Shown here: piece after piece, positions 35,581 to 44,225 of the stretch | Layout: each line of letters begins with the position of its first letter | Numbering within the stretch: position 1 is the stretch's first letter | From: an uncultured Hyphomonadaceae bacterium | Lineage (GTDB): Bacteria > Pseudomonadota > Alphaproteobacteria > Caulobacterales > Hyphomonadaceae | Length of the DNA: 64,000 nt | Assembly: GCA_913057945.1 (NCBI GenBank) | Contig: CAJXOF010000001.1 | Span: 360,388-424,387 of the forward strand | Direction: 5' to 3' | The notes under the pieces: generated by a model | The model's input: only the letters and a program-made list of their open reading frames with translations | Told to the model about the DNA's origin: nothing | The model's database searches: none | Position numbers and translations under genes: made by a program

Positions 35581-38500
35581 CCGCGTCCGCGCGTCTTGCA
35601 CATCATCAGAAACTGGCGAATGTCCACCGGATTGCTGGGCTTGCGCAGGACAGGGACGTTCGCCCCCCGTGCCTTGGAGAGGTCCGGTACATTGGTCGCC
35701 GCCGTCAGCAACAAGACATTGGCCGGGTCGCGCAATCGGGCACGATTTTGCTGGATCAGGTCGAGACCGCTGACCTCGTCTTCGAGATCAAGATCCGCGA
35801 TCAGGGCGTCGAAGCACTCGTCCTTCAGACACCGGATGGCCTCAGCCACGGTACGGACGCTCGTCGCCCGGCACCCCCAGCTTTCAAGCAGGCGGGTCAT
35901 GCTGTCGACAATCGCCGGCTCGTCATCGACAAAGAGAACGCTGATGCCTTTCAGGCTCGTATCGTCCCGTGTGAAGGCATTCACCGATTTGGCTCGGCGG
36001 ACGGGCGGCGTTTCCGCCATAGGCACCGTCACCGAGAACACGCTTCCTTTCCCTGGCGTGGACCGCACATCAATGCTGGCTTCCATGAGGCTGGCCAGAC
36101 GCCGCACAATGGACAGGCCGAGGCCAGCGCCGCGAATACCGACATTGTCGGAATCCTCATACTTGCGGAACTCCTCGAAAATCAGCTCCAGCCGGTCGGC
36201 GGGAATACCGGGGCCAGTGTCATACACTTCAATCCGGACCTTGCGGCCCTGCCGGCGCGCGCCGACCAGCACCCCGCCCGACTTGGTGTAGCGGCGGGCA
36301 TTGGATATGAAGTTCCGCACGATGCTTTTAAGATAGTCCGGGTCGGCGAACACTGCCAGTTTCGTGGGCGCCACACGCAGCTCCAGTCCGGACCGGTCAG
36401 CCATGGGTTGCGCCTCGTCAATCAGGTCTTCCAGCAACGGTCCCAGCGGCAATTTCACCGGCACCGCCTTGACCTGGCTGTGGTCCAGTCTTGAAATGTC
36501 CAGCAAGCCCTTGAGCAATTCATCCGCTGACTGAATGGCGCGGTCAGCTCGCGTCGCCAAATCCGGAGCGGATCCATTCGCGATGATCGACCCCATATAG
36601 AGCCGCGCGGCATTCAGCGGCTGCAGCAGGTCGTGGCTGGCAGCGGCCAGGAAGCGCGTCTTGGACGCATTGGCACCCTCCGCCTCTTGACGAGCGAGGT
36701 TCAGATCGTCCGCCATATCTTCCAGCTTCTGTGTCCGTTCCTTCACGCGGCTTTCCAGCATTTCATTGGCTTCGACCAGCGCCTGTTCCCGCAATTTGTC
36801 TTCGGTGATATTCGCGAAAGTCGTCACATAGCCGCCGCCGGGCATCGGGTTGCCGCTGATCCGCAAATACAAACCGTCCGGATTGCGTCGTTCATAGGTG
36901 TAGGCCCGGCCGGACCGCATGTGCGCCACCCGGCGCCTTGCCTGTTCTGCCGGATCGCCATCGATCCATCCGGTCCGGATATTGTGTTCGATCAGCTCCG
37001 CCACCGGCACGCCGACCACGACCTTTGCAGGCGGATAGTCGAAGAGGTCGACATAGGCGGTATTCCACGCCACGAGCTTCTGGTCAGCATCCACCACGCT
37101 GATGCCGTGCGGGATATTCTCCAGCATCGATTGCAGCATGTGCCGCTCGAACCGTGCGGCCTGCGTCTTGTGGTCCAGCATGGACAGCACATCCGGCAGG
37201 GTGACGTCACTGCCGCCAATCGCGGACGACAGGACCACGCGGGCCGAGGACGAGCCGAGGGCACCGGCCAGCAACTTTTCCGTTCGCTGAACAAGCAGCC
37301 AGTTGGCGGGTGCATCCCCGGACGCAGCAATGCCTGTATCGTCCTCGAACTTCACGAAGGCATGATCCACGGCTTCAGGCGTCAGGAAGCGGGACGCCAG
37401 CGTCTTCAGTCCGTTCGGCGAGACCTTGAAGGCGTGCGTATCGACGGCGCCCTCGGCAATCTCGATGACCTGATCGCCGCCGACAAATACCGCCGCCTGC
37501 ACCCGGTCGCGTAACCGCTCACGCGCGCGCAGCGAAACGATCACGAACAGAAGGAGATTGGTGCCGAGGCTGAGCAGGACGCCATGAGTCAAACTGTCGT
37601 CGATCTTCAGCCCAAACATCGCATGCGGATCCAGCACCGATGGGACTATGGCCGTGATCGCGTCGTATCCGACAATGGCCGGCAGGAACAAGGTATAGGC
37701 CCACAGCGCCATGCCGGAGATCAGCCCGGCCAGCACGCCCGATCGGCGGCCATGGCCCCACGTGACCGCACCGATCAGACCTGGCGCGAACTGCGCCGCC
37801 GCCGCAAAAGAGAGCAAGCCAATCTGCGCCAGGGCCTCGCCCGTACCGGCTCTGCGGTAATAGGCATAGGCCAGCATCAACAGCACTATGATTACGATCC
37901 GCCGCGTCAGGACAATCCTCGCGCCCGCATCGCCGCTCAAACTCGCAAAGCGCCCGGACCGCATGATGGCGGGCACGACGAGGTCATTGGTCACCATGGT
38001 GGACAGGGCCACCGTGGAAATGATCACCATGCCCGTCGCCGCCGAGAAGCCGCCCAGGAAGACCAGCGTAGCCAGCAGGCCGCTGCCGCGTTGGAGCGAC
38101 AGGTCCAGCACGAACAGATCCGGCTGCGCGCCCGGCCCGAGTATGGCCATGCCCGCAATCGTGATCGGAATGACGACGAGGCTCGTCAGCAGCATGTAGA
38201 CGGGAAACACCCATTTCGCGGTTTCAAGGTCCTTCTGCGTCTGGCGCTCGATCATTGCGACATGGAACTGCCGCGGCAGGCAGATAATGGCCGCCATGGC
38301 CAGCAGGGTCATGGTGATGAAGCGCTCCGAGAAGCGAAACGTCTCGAAAGTATGCGCCACAGGTGCACTCTCCGGCACGCTGCCATTCATCAACAGCTGA
38401 ATGGACAACACGGCCACGGCGATCAGCGCTGCGAGTTTCAGCACTGCCTCCACCGCGAGCACGCGCATCAGGCCGGAATTGTGCCGCGTGGCATCCGACT

Positions 38501-39038
38501 GCCGTGTGCCAAACAGGATGGCGAAGATGGCAAGGGCAAATGCCGTCAGCAGGACGGTCTCGTTCGCTGGCGTATTCGCCGCTCCGTCGGAACCATAGGC
38601 CAGCGCCTGAAAACTCATGCCGACCGATTTCAGCTGCAGCGCGATATAGGGCAGGCTTCCTGCCACGGCCGCAAGGGTTGCGGCCGCCGCAATTGCCCGG
38701 CTCTTGCCATAGCGCGCCGACAGGAAGTCAGACAGGGACGAGATGCCTTCGCGCTGGGTGACATCCCCGATCCGCTGCACGAGGCCCGGAAACAGGACGA
38801 ACACAAGCGTCGGTCCCAGATAGATCGTCAAATAATCCCATCCGCTTTCCGCAGCCGTGCCGACCGCGCCGAAAAACGTCCAGGACGTGCAATAGACTGC
38901 CAGCGCGAGCGAATAGACTAACGGGTGCTGGGTGAATCCCGGCCGCATTGCCGTCTGGTCCCCGCGCCAGGCGATCAGGAACAGGCCAAGCATGTAGAGC
39001 GTGGTCGCTCCAAGGATCAGCCAGACAGGCATTTGCAC
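35541..39038 (-). CDS. crbS: Symporter-linked hybrid sensor kinase (CrbS-like)
   Basis: This 1165-residue protein starts with a sodium:solute-symporter-like domain of about 12-13 helices (residues 1-510). After a linker comes a PAS domain (about 640-760), HisKA with His in LAAASHDLLQPLNAARLY, HATPase (YDTGPGIPADRLELIFEEF, GLGLSIVRRLA) and a C-terminal receiver with Asp in ALIADLDLED. CrbS/MxtR kinases of this layout control acetate metabolism genes together with CrbR, and the transporter-like part is thought to sense or move the substrate. It lies downstream of the symporter operon behind a terminator and converges with crbR. Confidence 0.9.
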   Translation of the reverse strand: MQMPVWLILGATTLYMLGLFLIAWRGDQTAMRPGFTQHPLVYSLALAVYCTSWTFFGAVGTAAESGWDYLTIYLGPTLVFVLFPGLVQRIGDVTQREGISSLSDFLSARYGKSRAIAAAATLAAVAGSLPYIALQLKSVGMSFQALAYGSDGAANTPANETVLLTAFALAIFAILFGTRQSDATRHNSGLMRVLAVEAVLKLAALIAVAVLSIQLLMNGSVPESAPVAHTFETFRFSERFITMTLLAMAAIICLPRQFHVAMIERQTQKDLETAKWVFPVYMLLTSLVVIPITIAGMAILGPGAQPDLFVLDLSLQRGSGLLATLVFLGGFSAATGMVIISTVALSTMVTNDLVVPAIMRSGRFASLSGDAGARIVLTRRIVIIVLLMLAYAYYRRAGTGEALAQIGLLSFAAAAQFAPGLIGAVTWGHGRRSGVLAGLISGMALWAYTLFLPAIVGYDAITAIVPSVLDPHAMFGLKIDDSLTHGVLLSLGTNLLLFVIVSLRARERLRDRVQAAVFVGGDQVIEIAEGAVDTHAFKVSPNGLKTLASRFLTPEAVDHAFVKFEDDTGIAASGDAPANWLLVQRTEKLLAGALGSSSARVVLSSAIGGSDVTLPDVLSMLDHKTQAARFERHMLQSMLENIPHGISVVDADQKLVAWNTAYVDLFDYPPAKVVVGVPVAELIEHNIRTGWIDGDPAEQARRRVAHMRSGRAYTYERRNPDGLYLRISGNPMPGGGYVTTFANITEDKLREQALVEANEMLESRVKERTQKLEDMADDLNLARQEAEGANASKTRFLAAASHDLLQPLNAARLYMGSIIANGSAPDLATRADRAIQSADELLKGLLDISRLDHSQVKAVPVKLPLGPLLEDLIDEAQPMADRSGLELRVAPTKLAVFADPDYLKSIVRNFISNARRYTKSGGVLVGARRQGRKVRIEVYDTGPGIPADRLELIFEEFRKYEDSDNVGIRGAGLGLSIVRRLASLMEASIDVRSTPGKGSVFSVTVPMAETPPVRRAKSVNAFTRDDTSLKGISVLFVDDEPAIVDSMTRLLESWGCRATSVRTVAEAIRCLKDECFDALIADLDLEDEVSGLDLIQQNRARLRDPANVLLLTAATNVPDLSKARGANVPVLRKPSNPVDIRQFLMMCKTRGRGQAFEALPTEVSS

Positions 39039-39116
39039 CTCTCGATACGGGTCATGCCAGAGTTACACACGGCATCGAACCGGGAAATTGGCCTTACGTC
39101 TATATGACAGCAGCCG

Positions 39117-39154
39117 TAAAAACGGAAAAAGGGTGGCCCCGGCAGGGGCCACCC
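39117..39154 (-). terminator. Rho-independent terminator of the symporter operon
   Basis: On the minus strand GGGTGGCCCC, TGCC and GGGGCCACCC form a perfect 10-bp stem with a 4-base loop, followed by TTTTTCCGTTTTT. It separates the symporter genes from the downstream kinase gene. Confidence 0.93.
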
Positions 39155-39180
39155 GTCAGTTTGGAGTTCGCCGGGAGAGG

Positions 39181-40956
39181 CTATTCGGCAGGCACAGGGG
39201 CCATGCCTTCGTCCGCAATGCCGTGCGATCTCCGTGTGCCCGGCACGCGGATGTCTTCTACCAGGTCCTGGATGTCCTGCGGCGGCGGAGCGGTCACGAG
39301 GGCCACCACGATGCCAACAGCCAGCGACAGGAACATGAACAGGAAGCCGATGCCTTCCGGCGACACACCGAACCACCAGTCTGCAGGATCCGTGTTCACG
39401 AACTTGAAGTAGTAGATGTAGCTGAACGTCGAGATGAGGCCGGTCAGCATGGACGCAATGGCCCCTTCCCGGTTCATCCGCTTCCAGAAGATGCCCAGCA
39501 CGATCACCGGGAAGAGCGACGCTGCCGCCAGGCCAAAGGCGAAGGCTACCACCTGCGCCACAAAGCCAAGCTTTGCCGTGTTCATTCCCATGATCCCCGC
39601 AAGGACGACCGCGCCGGCGGCCGAGGCTCGCGCAACCCGCAATTCATCCTTGTCCGACATGTCCTTGAACAGGGTTCTCCGACAGAGATCGTGAGAGATC
39701 GATGACGAGATGACCATCAGCAATCCGGCTGCCGTGGACAGGGCTGCCGCAAGGCCGCCTGCAACCACGAGCCCGATAACCCAGGCCGGCAGGTTCGCGA
39801 TCGACGGATTGGCCATCACGAAGATATCCCGGTCGAGCTTGGTGACTTCATTGTCGTCACCCGCACGATACTGGATCACGCCATCGCCATTCTTGTCCTC
39901 GATGCCCAAGAGACCGGTTTTCTCCCAGTCCTTGAACCATTTCGGCGTCGGCTTGCCACCGGCTGCCACGATCGCCGCAGCTTCGGTCTCATAGTCGGCA
40001 TCATCCGCGATGTAGGTCGACTCATTCACCGTATCGATGAAGTTGAGCCGCGCGAACGAGGCCACGGCCGGGGCTGTCGTGTAGAGCAAGGCGATGAACA
40101 CCAGTGCCCACCCGGCAGAAACCCGGGCTGCACCCGCGCTCGACACCGTGAAGAAGCGGATAATCACGTGCGGCAGGCCTGCCGTCCCGAACATCAGCGC
40201 GCCGGTGATGGCGAATATATCGAACGTGGTCTTGTTCGTCTGCGTATACTCCTGGAAGCCGAGATCGGTCACAACCGTGTTGAGCTTGCTCAACATCGAG
40301 ATGTCTTCGCCTCTCACATCCGAGATGAAGCCCAGCTGTGGGATCGGATTACCGGTAACGATCAGCGAAATGAACACCGCCGGAACCGTATAGGCAAAGA
40401 TCAGCACACAGTATTGCGCGACCTGTGTATAGGTAATGCCCTTCATCCCGCCAAGCACGGCGTAAATAAAGACGATGCCCATGCCGACCATGATGCCGGT
40501 ATTGAACTCGACGCCGAGAAAGCCGGAAAAGGCCACGCCAACGCCTTTCATCTGTCCTGCAATATAGGTGAAGGACACAAACAGGGCGCAGATGACGGCG
40601 ATCATGCGCGCTGCGGTCGAATAATAGCGGTCCCCCACAAAGTCCGGCACGGTAAACTTGCCGAATTCGCGCAGGAATGGCGCCAGCAACAGGGCCAGCA
40701 ACACATATCCACCGGTCCAGCCCATCAGGTAGACCGAGCCGCCATAGCCCAGGAAGGCAATCAGGCCGGCCATTGAAAGGAACGAAGCCGCCGACATCCA
40801 GTCTGCTGCGGTCGCCATGCCATTCACCATGGGATGCACGTCATGGCCGGCAACATAGAAATCATCGGTGGAAGAGGCCCGGGCCCACACGGCAATCGCG
40901 ATGTAGGTCCCAAAGGTGCCAATCACCCAGAAATATGTCCAGAAATCCTGCCCCAT
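39181..40956 (-). CDS. Sodium:solute symporter large subunit (VC_2705 type, acetate-linked)
   Basis: This 591-residue SSS-family inner-membrane protein has about 13 helices (WMSAASFLSMAGLIAFLGYGG, DFVGDRYYS, TGALMFGTAGLPHVIIRFF). A roughly 60-residue soluble insert near residues 315-375 (NGDGVIQYRAGDDNEVTKLD) fits the large subunit of two-subunit symporters with a DUF4212 partner. The partner gene ends 4 bases upstream. The neighbouring acs, porin and CrbRS-like genes point to acetate or another short organic acid as substrate; that is inference from context. A strong terminator follows. Confidence 0.9.
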   Translation of the reverse strand: MGQDFWTYFWVIGTFGTYIAIAVWARASSTDDFYVAGHDVHPMVNGMATAADWMSAASFLSMAGLIAFLGYGGSVYLMGWTGGYVLLALLLAPFLREFGKFTVPDFVGDRYYSTAARMIAVICALFVSFTYIAGQMKGVGVAFSGFLGVEFNTGIMVGMGIVFIYAVLGGMKGITYTQVAQYCVLIFAYTVPAVFISLIVTGNPIPQLGFISDVRGEDISMLSKLNTVVTDLGFQEYTQTNKTTFDIFAITGALMFGTAGLPHVIIRFFTVSSAGAARVSAGWALVFIALLYTTAPAVASFARLNFIDTVNESTYIADDADYETEAAAIVAAGGKPTPKWFKDWEKTGLLGIEDKNGDGVIQYRAGDDNEVTKLDRDIFVMANPSIANLPAWVIGLVVAGGLAAALSTAAGLLMVISSSISHDLCRRTLFKDMSDKDELRVARASAAGAVVLAGIMGMNTAKLGFVAQVVAFAFGLAAASLFPVIVLGIFWKRMNREGAIASMLTGLISTFSYIYYFKFVNTDPADWWFGVSPEGIGFLFMFLSLAVGIVVALVTAPPPQDIQDLVEDIRVPGTRRSHGIADEGMAPVPAE

Positions 40957-40960
40957 TGCC

Positions 40961-41227
40961 TCAGCCCTCCACGCCGTATTTCTTCTCCAGCCGGTTCATT
41001 GCCCGGCAGTAGTAGAAGATCAGTCCAACGAAGACATAGATCGATCCGTTCTGGGCGAACCAGAACCCTAGTGGCGCGCCGCCGATCGACAGATTATCCA
41101 GCAGGTCCCGGAACAGGATGCCTGCCCCATATGAGACCGCAAACCAGATGACGAGCAGGGAAAGGGTCAATCGGATGACTTCCCGCCAATACCCCTTCCC
41201 ATCAATTTTGTAGCCAGGTTCTGACAC
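40961..41227 (-). CDS. DUF4212 small subunit of the sodium:solute symporter
   Basis: This 88-residue protein has two membrane helices (about 18-38 and 56-76) and the DUF4212 pattern WREVIRLTLSLLVIWF and FWFAQNGSIYVFVGLIFYY. Such small subunits are always encoded next to the large SSS subunit. It starts with GTG at 41227, supported by GGGAGG 7 bases upstream. It is the first gene of the symporter operon, with a candidate CrbR site 79 bases before its start. Confidence 0.9.
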   Translation of the reverse strand: MSEPGYKIDGKGYWREVIRLTLSLLVIWFAVSYGAGILFRDLLDNLSIGGAPLGFWFAQNGSIYVFVGLIFYYCRAMNRLEKKYGVEG

Positions 41228-41305
41228 GTGTTTCCTCCCATGACGTTTTTTGTCTTTGCGCAGTTCCGCAGCCTGCAGGCTGCCGGAAGCAGGAGGAAGA
41301 TGAAA

Positions 41306-41323
41306 CCTGAACTTTGGTCTTAA
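41306..41323 (-). promoter_or_regulatory. Candidate CrbR operator B, upstream of the symporter operon
   Basis: The plus strand reads CCTGAAC-TTTG-GTCTTAA. It shares the right half and central TTTK with sites A and C. It lies 79 bases from the DUF4212 start codon, a distance similar to site A and the porin gene. Confidence 0.5.
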
Positions 41324-41331
41324 TGCCGGTT

Positions 41332-41547
41332 TTAGCTATCGGTCTCAGGGCCGGGAGTGGGTTGGGTCTTGCGCGCATGCCGCCATTCGGCGATGCCGCC
41401 CATGATCAGCCAGCCCGACAGGACCAGTCCGCCCAGCAAATAGGCTTCGCGAAAGCCGAGCCCCGGCTCAAGGATCGCCACAGCCGCCCGGAACGCGAAA
41501 ATCAGGCCCATCAGGATGCCAAGAGAGATCATGATGTGATGTTTCAT
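41332..41547 (-). CDS. Small two-helix membrane protein
   Basis: This 71-residue protein has two hydrophobic helices (IMISLGILMGLIFAFRAAVAI and YLLGGLVLSGWLIMGGIAEW, in parts) joined by EPGLGFREA, and a charged tail. No family name comes to mind. The start at 41547 is preferred because it puts candidate operator C 64 bases upstream, as in the other units; an ATG at 41586 would add 13 residues. It may be an accessory gene of the acetate module; this is inferred only from the shared site. Confidence 0.55.
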   Translation of the reverse strand: MKHHIMISLGILMGLIFAFRAAVAILEPGLGFREAYLLGGLVLSGWLIMGGIAEWRHARKTQPTPGPETDS

Positions 41548-41610
41548 GCTGCCGCCAACGCTTCCTTCTTGACCGGACACGACCATATGCGTCTCGCGCC
41601 GTGTGGCAAG

Positions 41611-41628
41611 GCAGGACTTTGGTCTAAC
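41611..41628 (-). promoter_or_regulatory. Candidate CrbR operator C, upstream of the small membrane protein
   Basis: The plus strand reads GCAGGAC-TTTG-GTCTAAC. Bases ACTTTGGTCT are identical to site B. It lies 64 bases before the chosen start of the small membrane-protein gene on the minus strand. Confidence 0.5.
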
Positions 41629-41772
41629 GCCCCCTGCGCCAAAGCCTTGCCAGTACAGGCCGGATCGCATATATGCGCGCCTTCAGAAACGGCGGCGCAA
41701 GGCCGTGCGTGTCAGCTTCTTACCTCATCCCGAATGCGGAGAGGCGGAGTCGAGGGCGAAAGGAAACCCCAA

Positions 41773-42432
41773 ATGTCCAAATCCCAAATTACTTTCAATA
41801 TCGAACTGCGCGAACGCGTCGGCAGCGGCGGATCCCGCGCAGCACGTCGCGAAGGCTTTGTGCCCGGCGTTCTTTATGGTGGCGGCGAAGATCCCGTTGC
41901 GATTACCCTGAAACGCAACGAAGTGCTCAAGGCCATCGAAACCGGCCACTTCCTGTCCTCCACCGCAACGCTCGTCCACAAGGGCACGAAACAGCTCGTG
42001 ATCCCTCAGGCGATCCAGATGCACCCGGTCTCCGACCAGCCCATGCACGTCGACCTGTTCCGCGTCAGCCGTGACCAGAAGATCAAGGTGGAAGTCCAGG
42101 TCCACTTCATCGGCGAAGAAGTGTCTCCGGGCCTCAAAAAGGGCGGCACGCTCAACGTGGTGCGCCACACGGTCGAACTGCTTGTTCCGGCCGGCAACAT
42201 TCCGGAATCGCTGGAAGCAGACGTCTCCAAGCTGGAAATCGGCGACAATGTGAAAATCTCCGACATCAACCTGCCGGGCGATGCCGAGCCGACCATCACC
42301 GACCGCGACTTCACCATCGCAACCATCGCTGGCCGTACGGCAACCGCCGACACCACGACGGAAGAAGGTGAAGAGGCTGAAGGCGAAGAAGCCGCAGCTG
42401 AAACCGAAGCCGAAACAGAGTCGGAAGACTGA
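41773..42432 (+). CDS. rplY: Ribosomal protein L25/Ctc-type
   Basis: This protein binds 5S rRNA in the large ribosomal subunit. The 219-residue form has the N-terminal L25 domain (ELRERVGSGGSRAARREGFVPG, in parts) and the longer C-terminal beta domain of the CTC/TL5 type (about 95-190). A very acidic Ala/Glu-rich tail follows (EEGEEAEGEEAAAETEAET). The ATG at 41773 follows GGAAA and gives the normal N-terminus MSKSQITFNIE. It precedes pth, the usual rplY-pth pairing. Confidence 0.94.
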   Translation: MSKSQITFNIELRERVGSGGSRAARREGFVPGVLYGGGEDPVAITLKRNEVLKAIETGHFLSSTATLVHKGTKQLVIPQAIQMHPVSDQPMHVDLFRVSRDQKIKVEVQVHFIGEEVSPGLKKGGTLNVVRHTVELLVPAGNIPESLEADVSKLEIGDNVKISDINLPGDAEPTITDRDFTIATIAGRTATADTTTEEGEEAEGEEAAAETEAETESED

Positions 42433-42518
42433 TCGGCACGTTCTGGTCTCGTGTGTCCAGCCTTTTAGGGCTGGGCACACAGCCAAACCCTGCTATTTCG
42501 GAAGAGGGAGGCCGCGTC

Positions 42519-43121
42519 GTGCTCATTCTTTCCGGTCAGGGAAATCCAGGCGAAAAATATGCGAAGAACCGGCACAATGCCGGTTTTCTCGTCTTGGACG
42601 AGATCCACGCCGCGCATGGATTCCAGCCCTGGCGCTCGAAATTCGAAAGCGAGATTGCAGAGGGCTTTATCGGCCCGGACCGCGTCAAGACGCTGCTCGT
42701 CAAGCCGCAGACCTTTTACAACGAGACCGGCCGCGCCCTCTCCAAGGTCGCCCAATTCTACAAATTGTCCCCGGAAGACGTGGTTGTCCTGCATGACGAG
42801 ATTGATCTCGCGCCCGGCCGCGTACGCCTGAAACAGGGCGGCGGGCATTCCGGCAATAACGGCGTCCGCTCGATGATTGCCCATCTCGGCGAGACGGTTC
42901 GCCGGGTTCGCATCGGTGTCGGTCACCCCGGCGACAAGTCGCGTGTCATGCCTTACGTGCTGTCCGATTTCTCAAAAGCCGACCATGACTGGTTCGATCC
43001 CTTGGTAAAGGCGATCTCAGACGCCCTGCCCTTCCTGGCCGAAGGCAATGACGAACGCTTCCAGACCGAAGTGATGCGCCTCGCGCCCGCGCCCAAGCAC
43101 GATCCCAAACAGAAACGTTAA
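42519..43121 (+). CDS. pth: Peptidyl-tRNA hydrolase
   Basis: Pth recycles peptidyl-tRNA released from stalled ribosomes. The catalytic His is in KNRHNAGFLVLDEI and the substrate-binding Asn in PQTFYNETG; VLHDEIDLAPGRVRLKQGGG and GHNG-like GHSGNNGVRS are also present. The usual N-terminal GLGNPG reads SGQGNPG here. A GTG at 42519 is the best start: GAGGGAGG lies about 7 bases upstream and it gives the family length (200 residues). A longer frame from 42453 would add a non-conserved leader. Confidence 0.94.
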   Translation: MLILSGQGNPGEKYAKNRHNAGFLVLDEIHAAHGFQPWRSKFESEIAEGFIGPDRVKTLLVKPQTFYNETGRALSKVAQFYKLSPEDVVVLHDEIDLAPGRVRLKQGGGHSGNNGVRSMIAHLGETVRRVRIGVGHPGDKSRVMPYVLSDFSKADHDWFDPLVKAISDALPFLAEGNDERFQTEVMRLAPAPKHDPKQKR

Positions 43122-43130
43122 GGACGCGCT

Positions 43131-44054
43131 CTAGCCGTCCAGCTTTGCCAGCGCGGCAGCCTCGGCGGCTTCTGCCATGGCAACGGCGCCAACCGTACCA
43201 TGCGCCGGCACCGGACTGCGGCCAAGCCCAAGGCACGCCGCATAGAAGCCTTCATCAGCCGCGCCAAGCGGATCGGGCAGGTCCGCCGCAATCTCCACGC
43301 GCACATCATAAGGCGTCGTGTTGACCAGCTGCCGCGTCAGGAAGTCGATGGAGATCTCTCCCGAAGGGTAGACCACATGCATAGTGCGCTGACGGGCGTC
43401 TGCCGCACGGCTGGCCATCAGGCGCGCCACACCGCCACTCGCATAGGTGAACTGGGCGTTTGCTTCGTCGATATGGTCTGAATGCACCCGCTTGCCGCTC
43501 GCCATGACGCCGGTGAACTCATTCCCCATCATCATCGCGGCAAGGTCGAGATCGTGGATCATGAGGTCCCAGATCACTGACACATCGCCTGCCCGATTGT
43601 CCGGCGCCGGCGGTCCGGCCCGGACGGATTCGATCAGCAGGGGTGTCTCTTCAATCGCCAGCACACCCATGGCCCGCGCGACGAACCGCTCCTGGTGCCC
43701 CACCTGCAGGATGCGTCCGCGCGCAGCGGCTTCATCCGCCAGATCGCGGGCGGCCTTGCCGGTCAGCGCCAGCGGCTTCTCCACCAGCACATGGCAGTGG
43801 GCTTCGATGGCCTGACGAGCAAGCTTCTCATGCCAGATGGCCGGAACCGCGATCACGATGGCATCGCACGCTTCGAGAAACGCTTCGTAATTGTCAAACC
43901 CCTTGGCACCAAACCGGCTGGCAATCGCGGTCGCCCGGTCCAGATCGATATCATAGACCCCGATGAGTTCGGTTCGGGCAGACGCGGCAGCCTTTTGGGC
44001 GTGGTAATTGCCAAAAACTCCAGCGCCCGCGACGCCTACTTTCAGTGTGGTCAT
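43131..44054 (-). CDS. Gfo/Idh/MocA-family NAD(P)-dependent oxidoreductase
   Basis: This 307-residue protein has an N-terminal Rossmann fold (VGVAGAGVFGNYHAQK), the family's EKPLALTGKAARDLADEA motif with the Lys near the nicotinamide, and a C-terminal substrate domain (IWDLMIHDLDLAAMMMG, with the conserved HD). Members oxidise sugars or sugar nucleotides. Similar proteins act in lipid A amino-sugar synthesis (GnnA), but no transaminase partner is nearby, so the substrate stays open. It converges with pth (9-base gap). Confidence 0.85.
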   Translation of the reverse strand: MTTLKVGVAGAGVFGNYHAQKAAASARTELIGVYDIDLDRATAIASRFGAKGFDNYEAFLEACDAIVIAVPAIWHEKLARQAIEAHCHVLVEKPLALTGKAARDLADEAAARGRILQVGHQERFVARAMGVLAIEETPLLIESVRAGPPAPDNRAGDVSVIWDLMIHDLDLAAMMMGNEFTGVMASGKRVHSDHIDEANAQFTYASGGVARLMASRAADARQRTMHVVYPSGEISIDFLTRQLVNTTPYDVRVEIAADLPDPLGAADEGFYAACLGLGRSPVPAHGTVGAVAMAEAAEAAALAKLDG

Positions 44055-44225
44055 AACAGATTGGCCCTCTTCGGCCCCCTAAAGACACTGCATCGCCTGA
44101 CGCTGCAAGCCTTGGGCTCAGGCATGGCTGACACAGAGAATTGCAGATTCTTTCGCGCGCCCTCTTCACAGGTCCGGGATGCCGGTCCACTTACGCCTCA
44201 ACAAGAACAGAGGAAGGAAAACACC

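Noticed and set aside
37584..38921. 445-residue plus-strand frame opposite the hybrid kinase gene
   Set aside because: Low-complexity Arg/Gln/His sequence typical of an antisense frame of membrane-protein codons.
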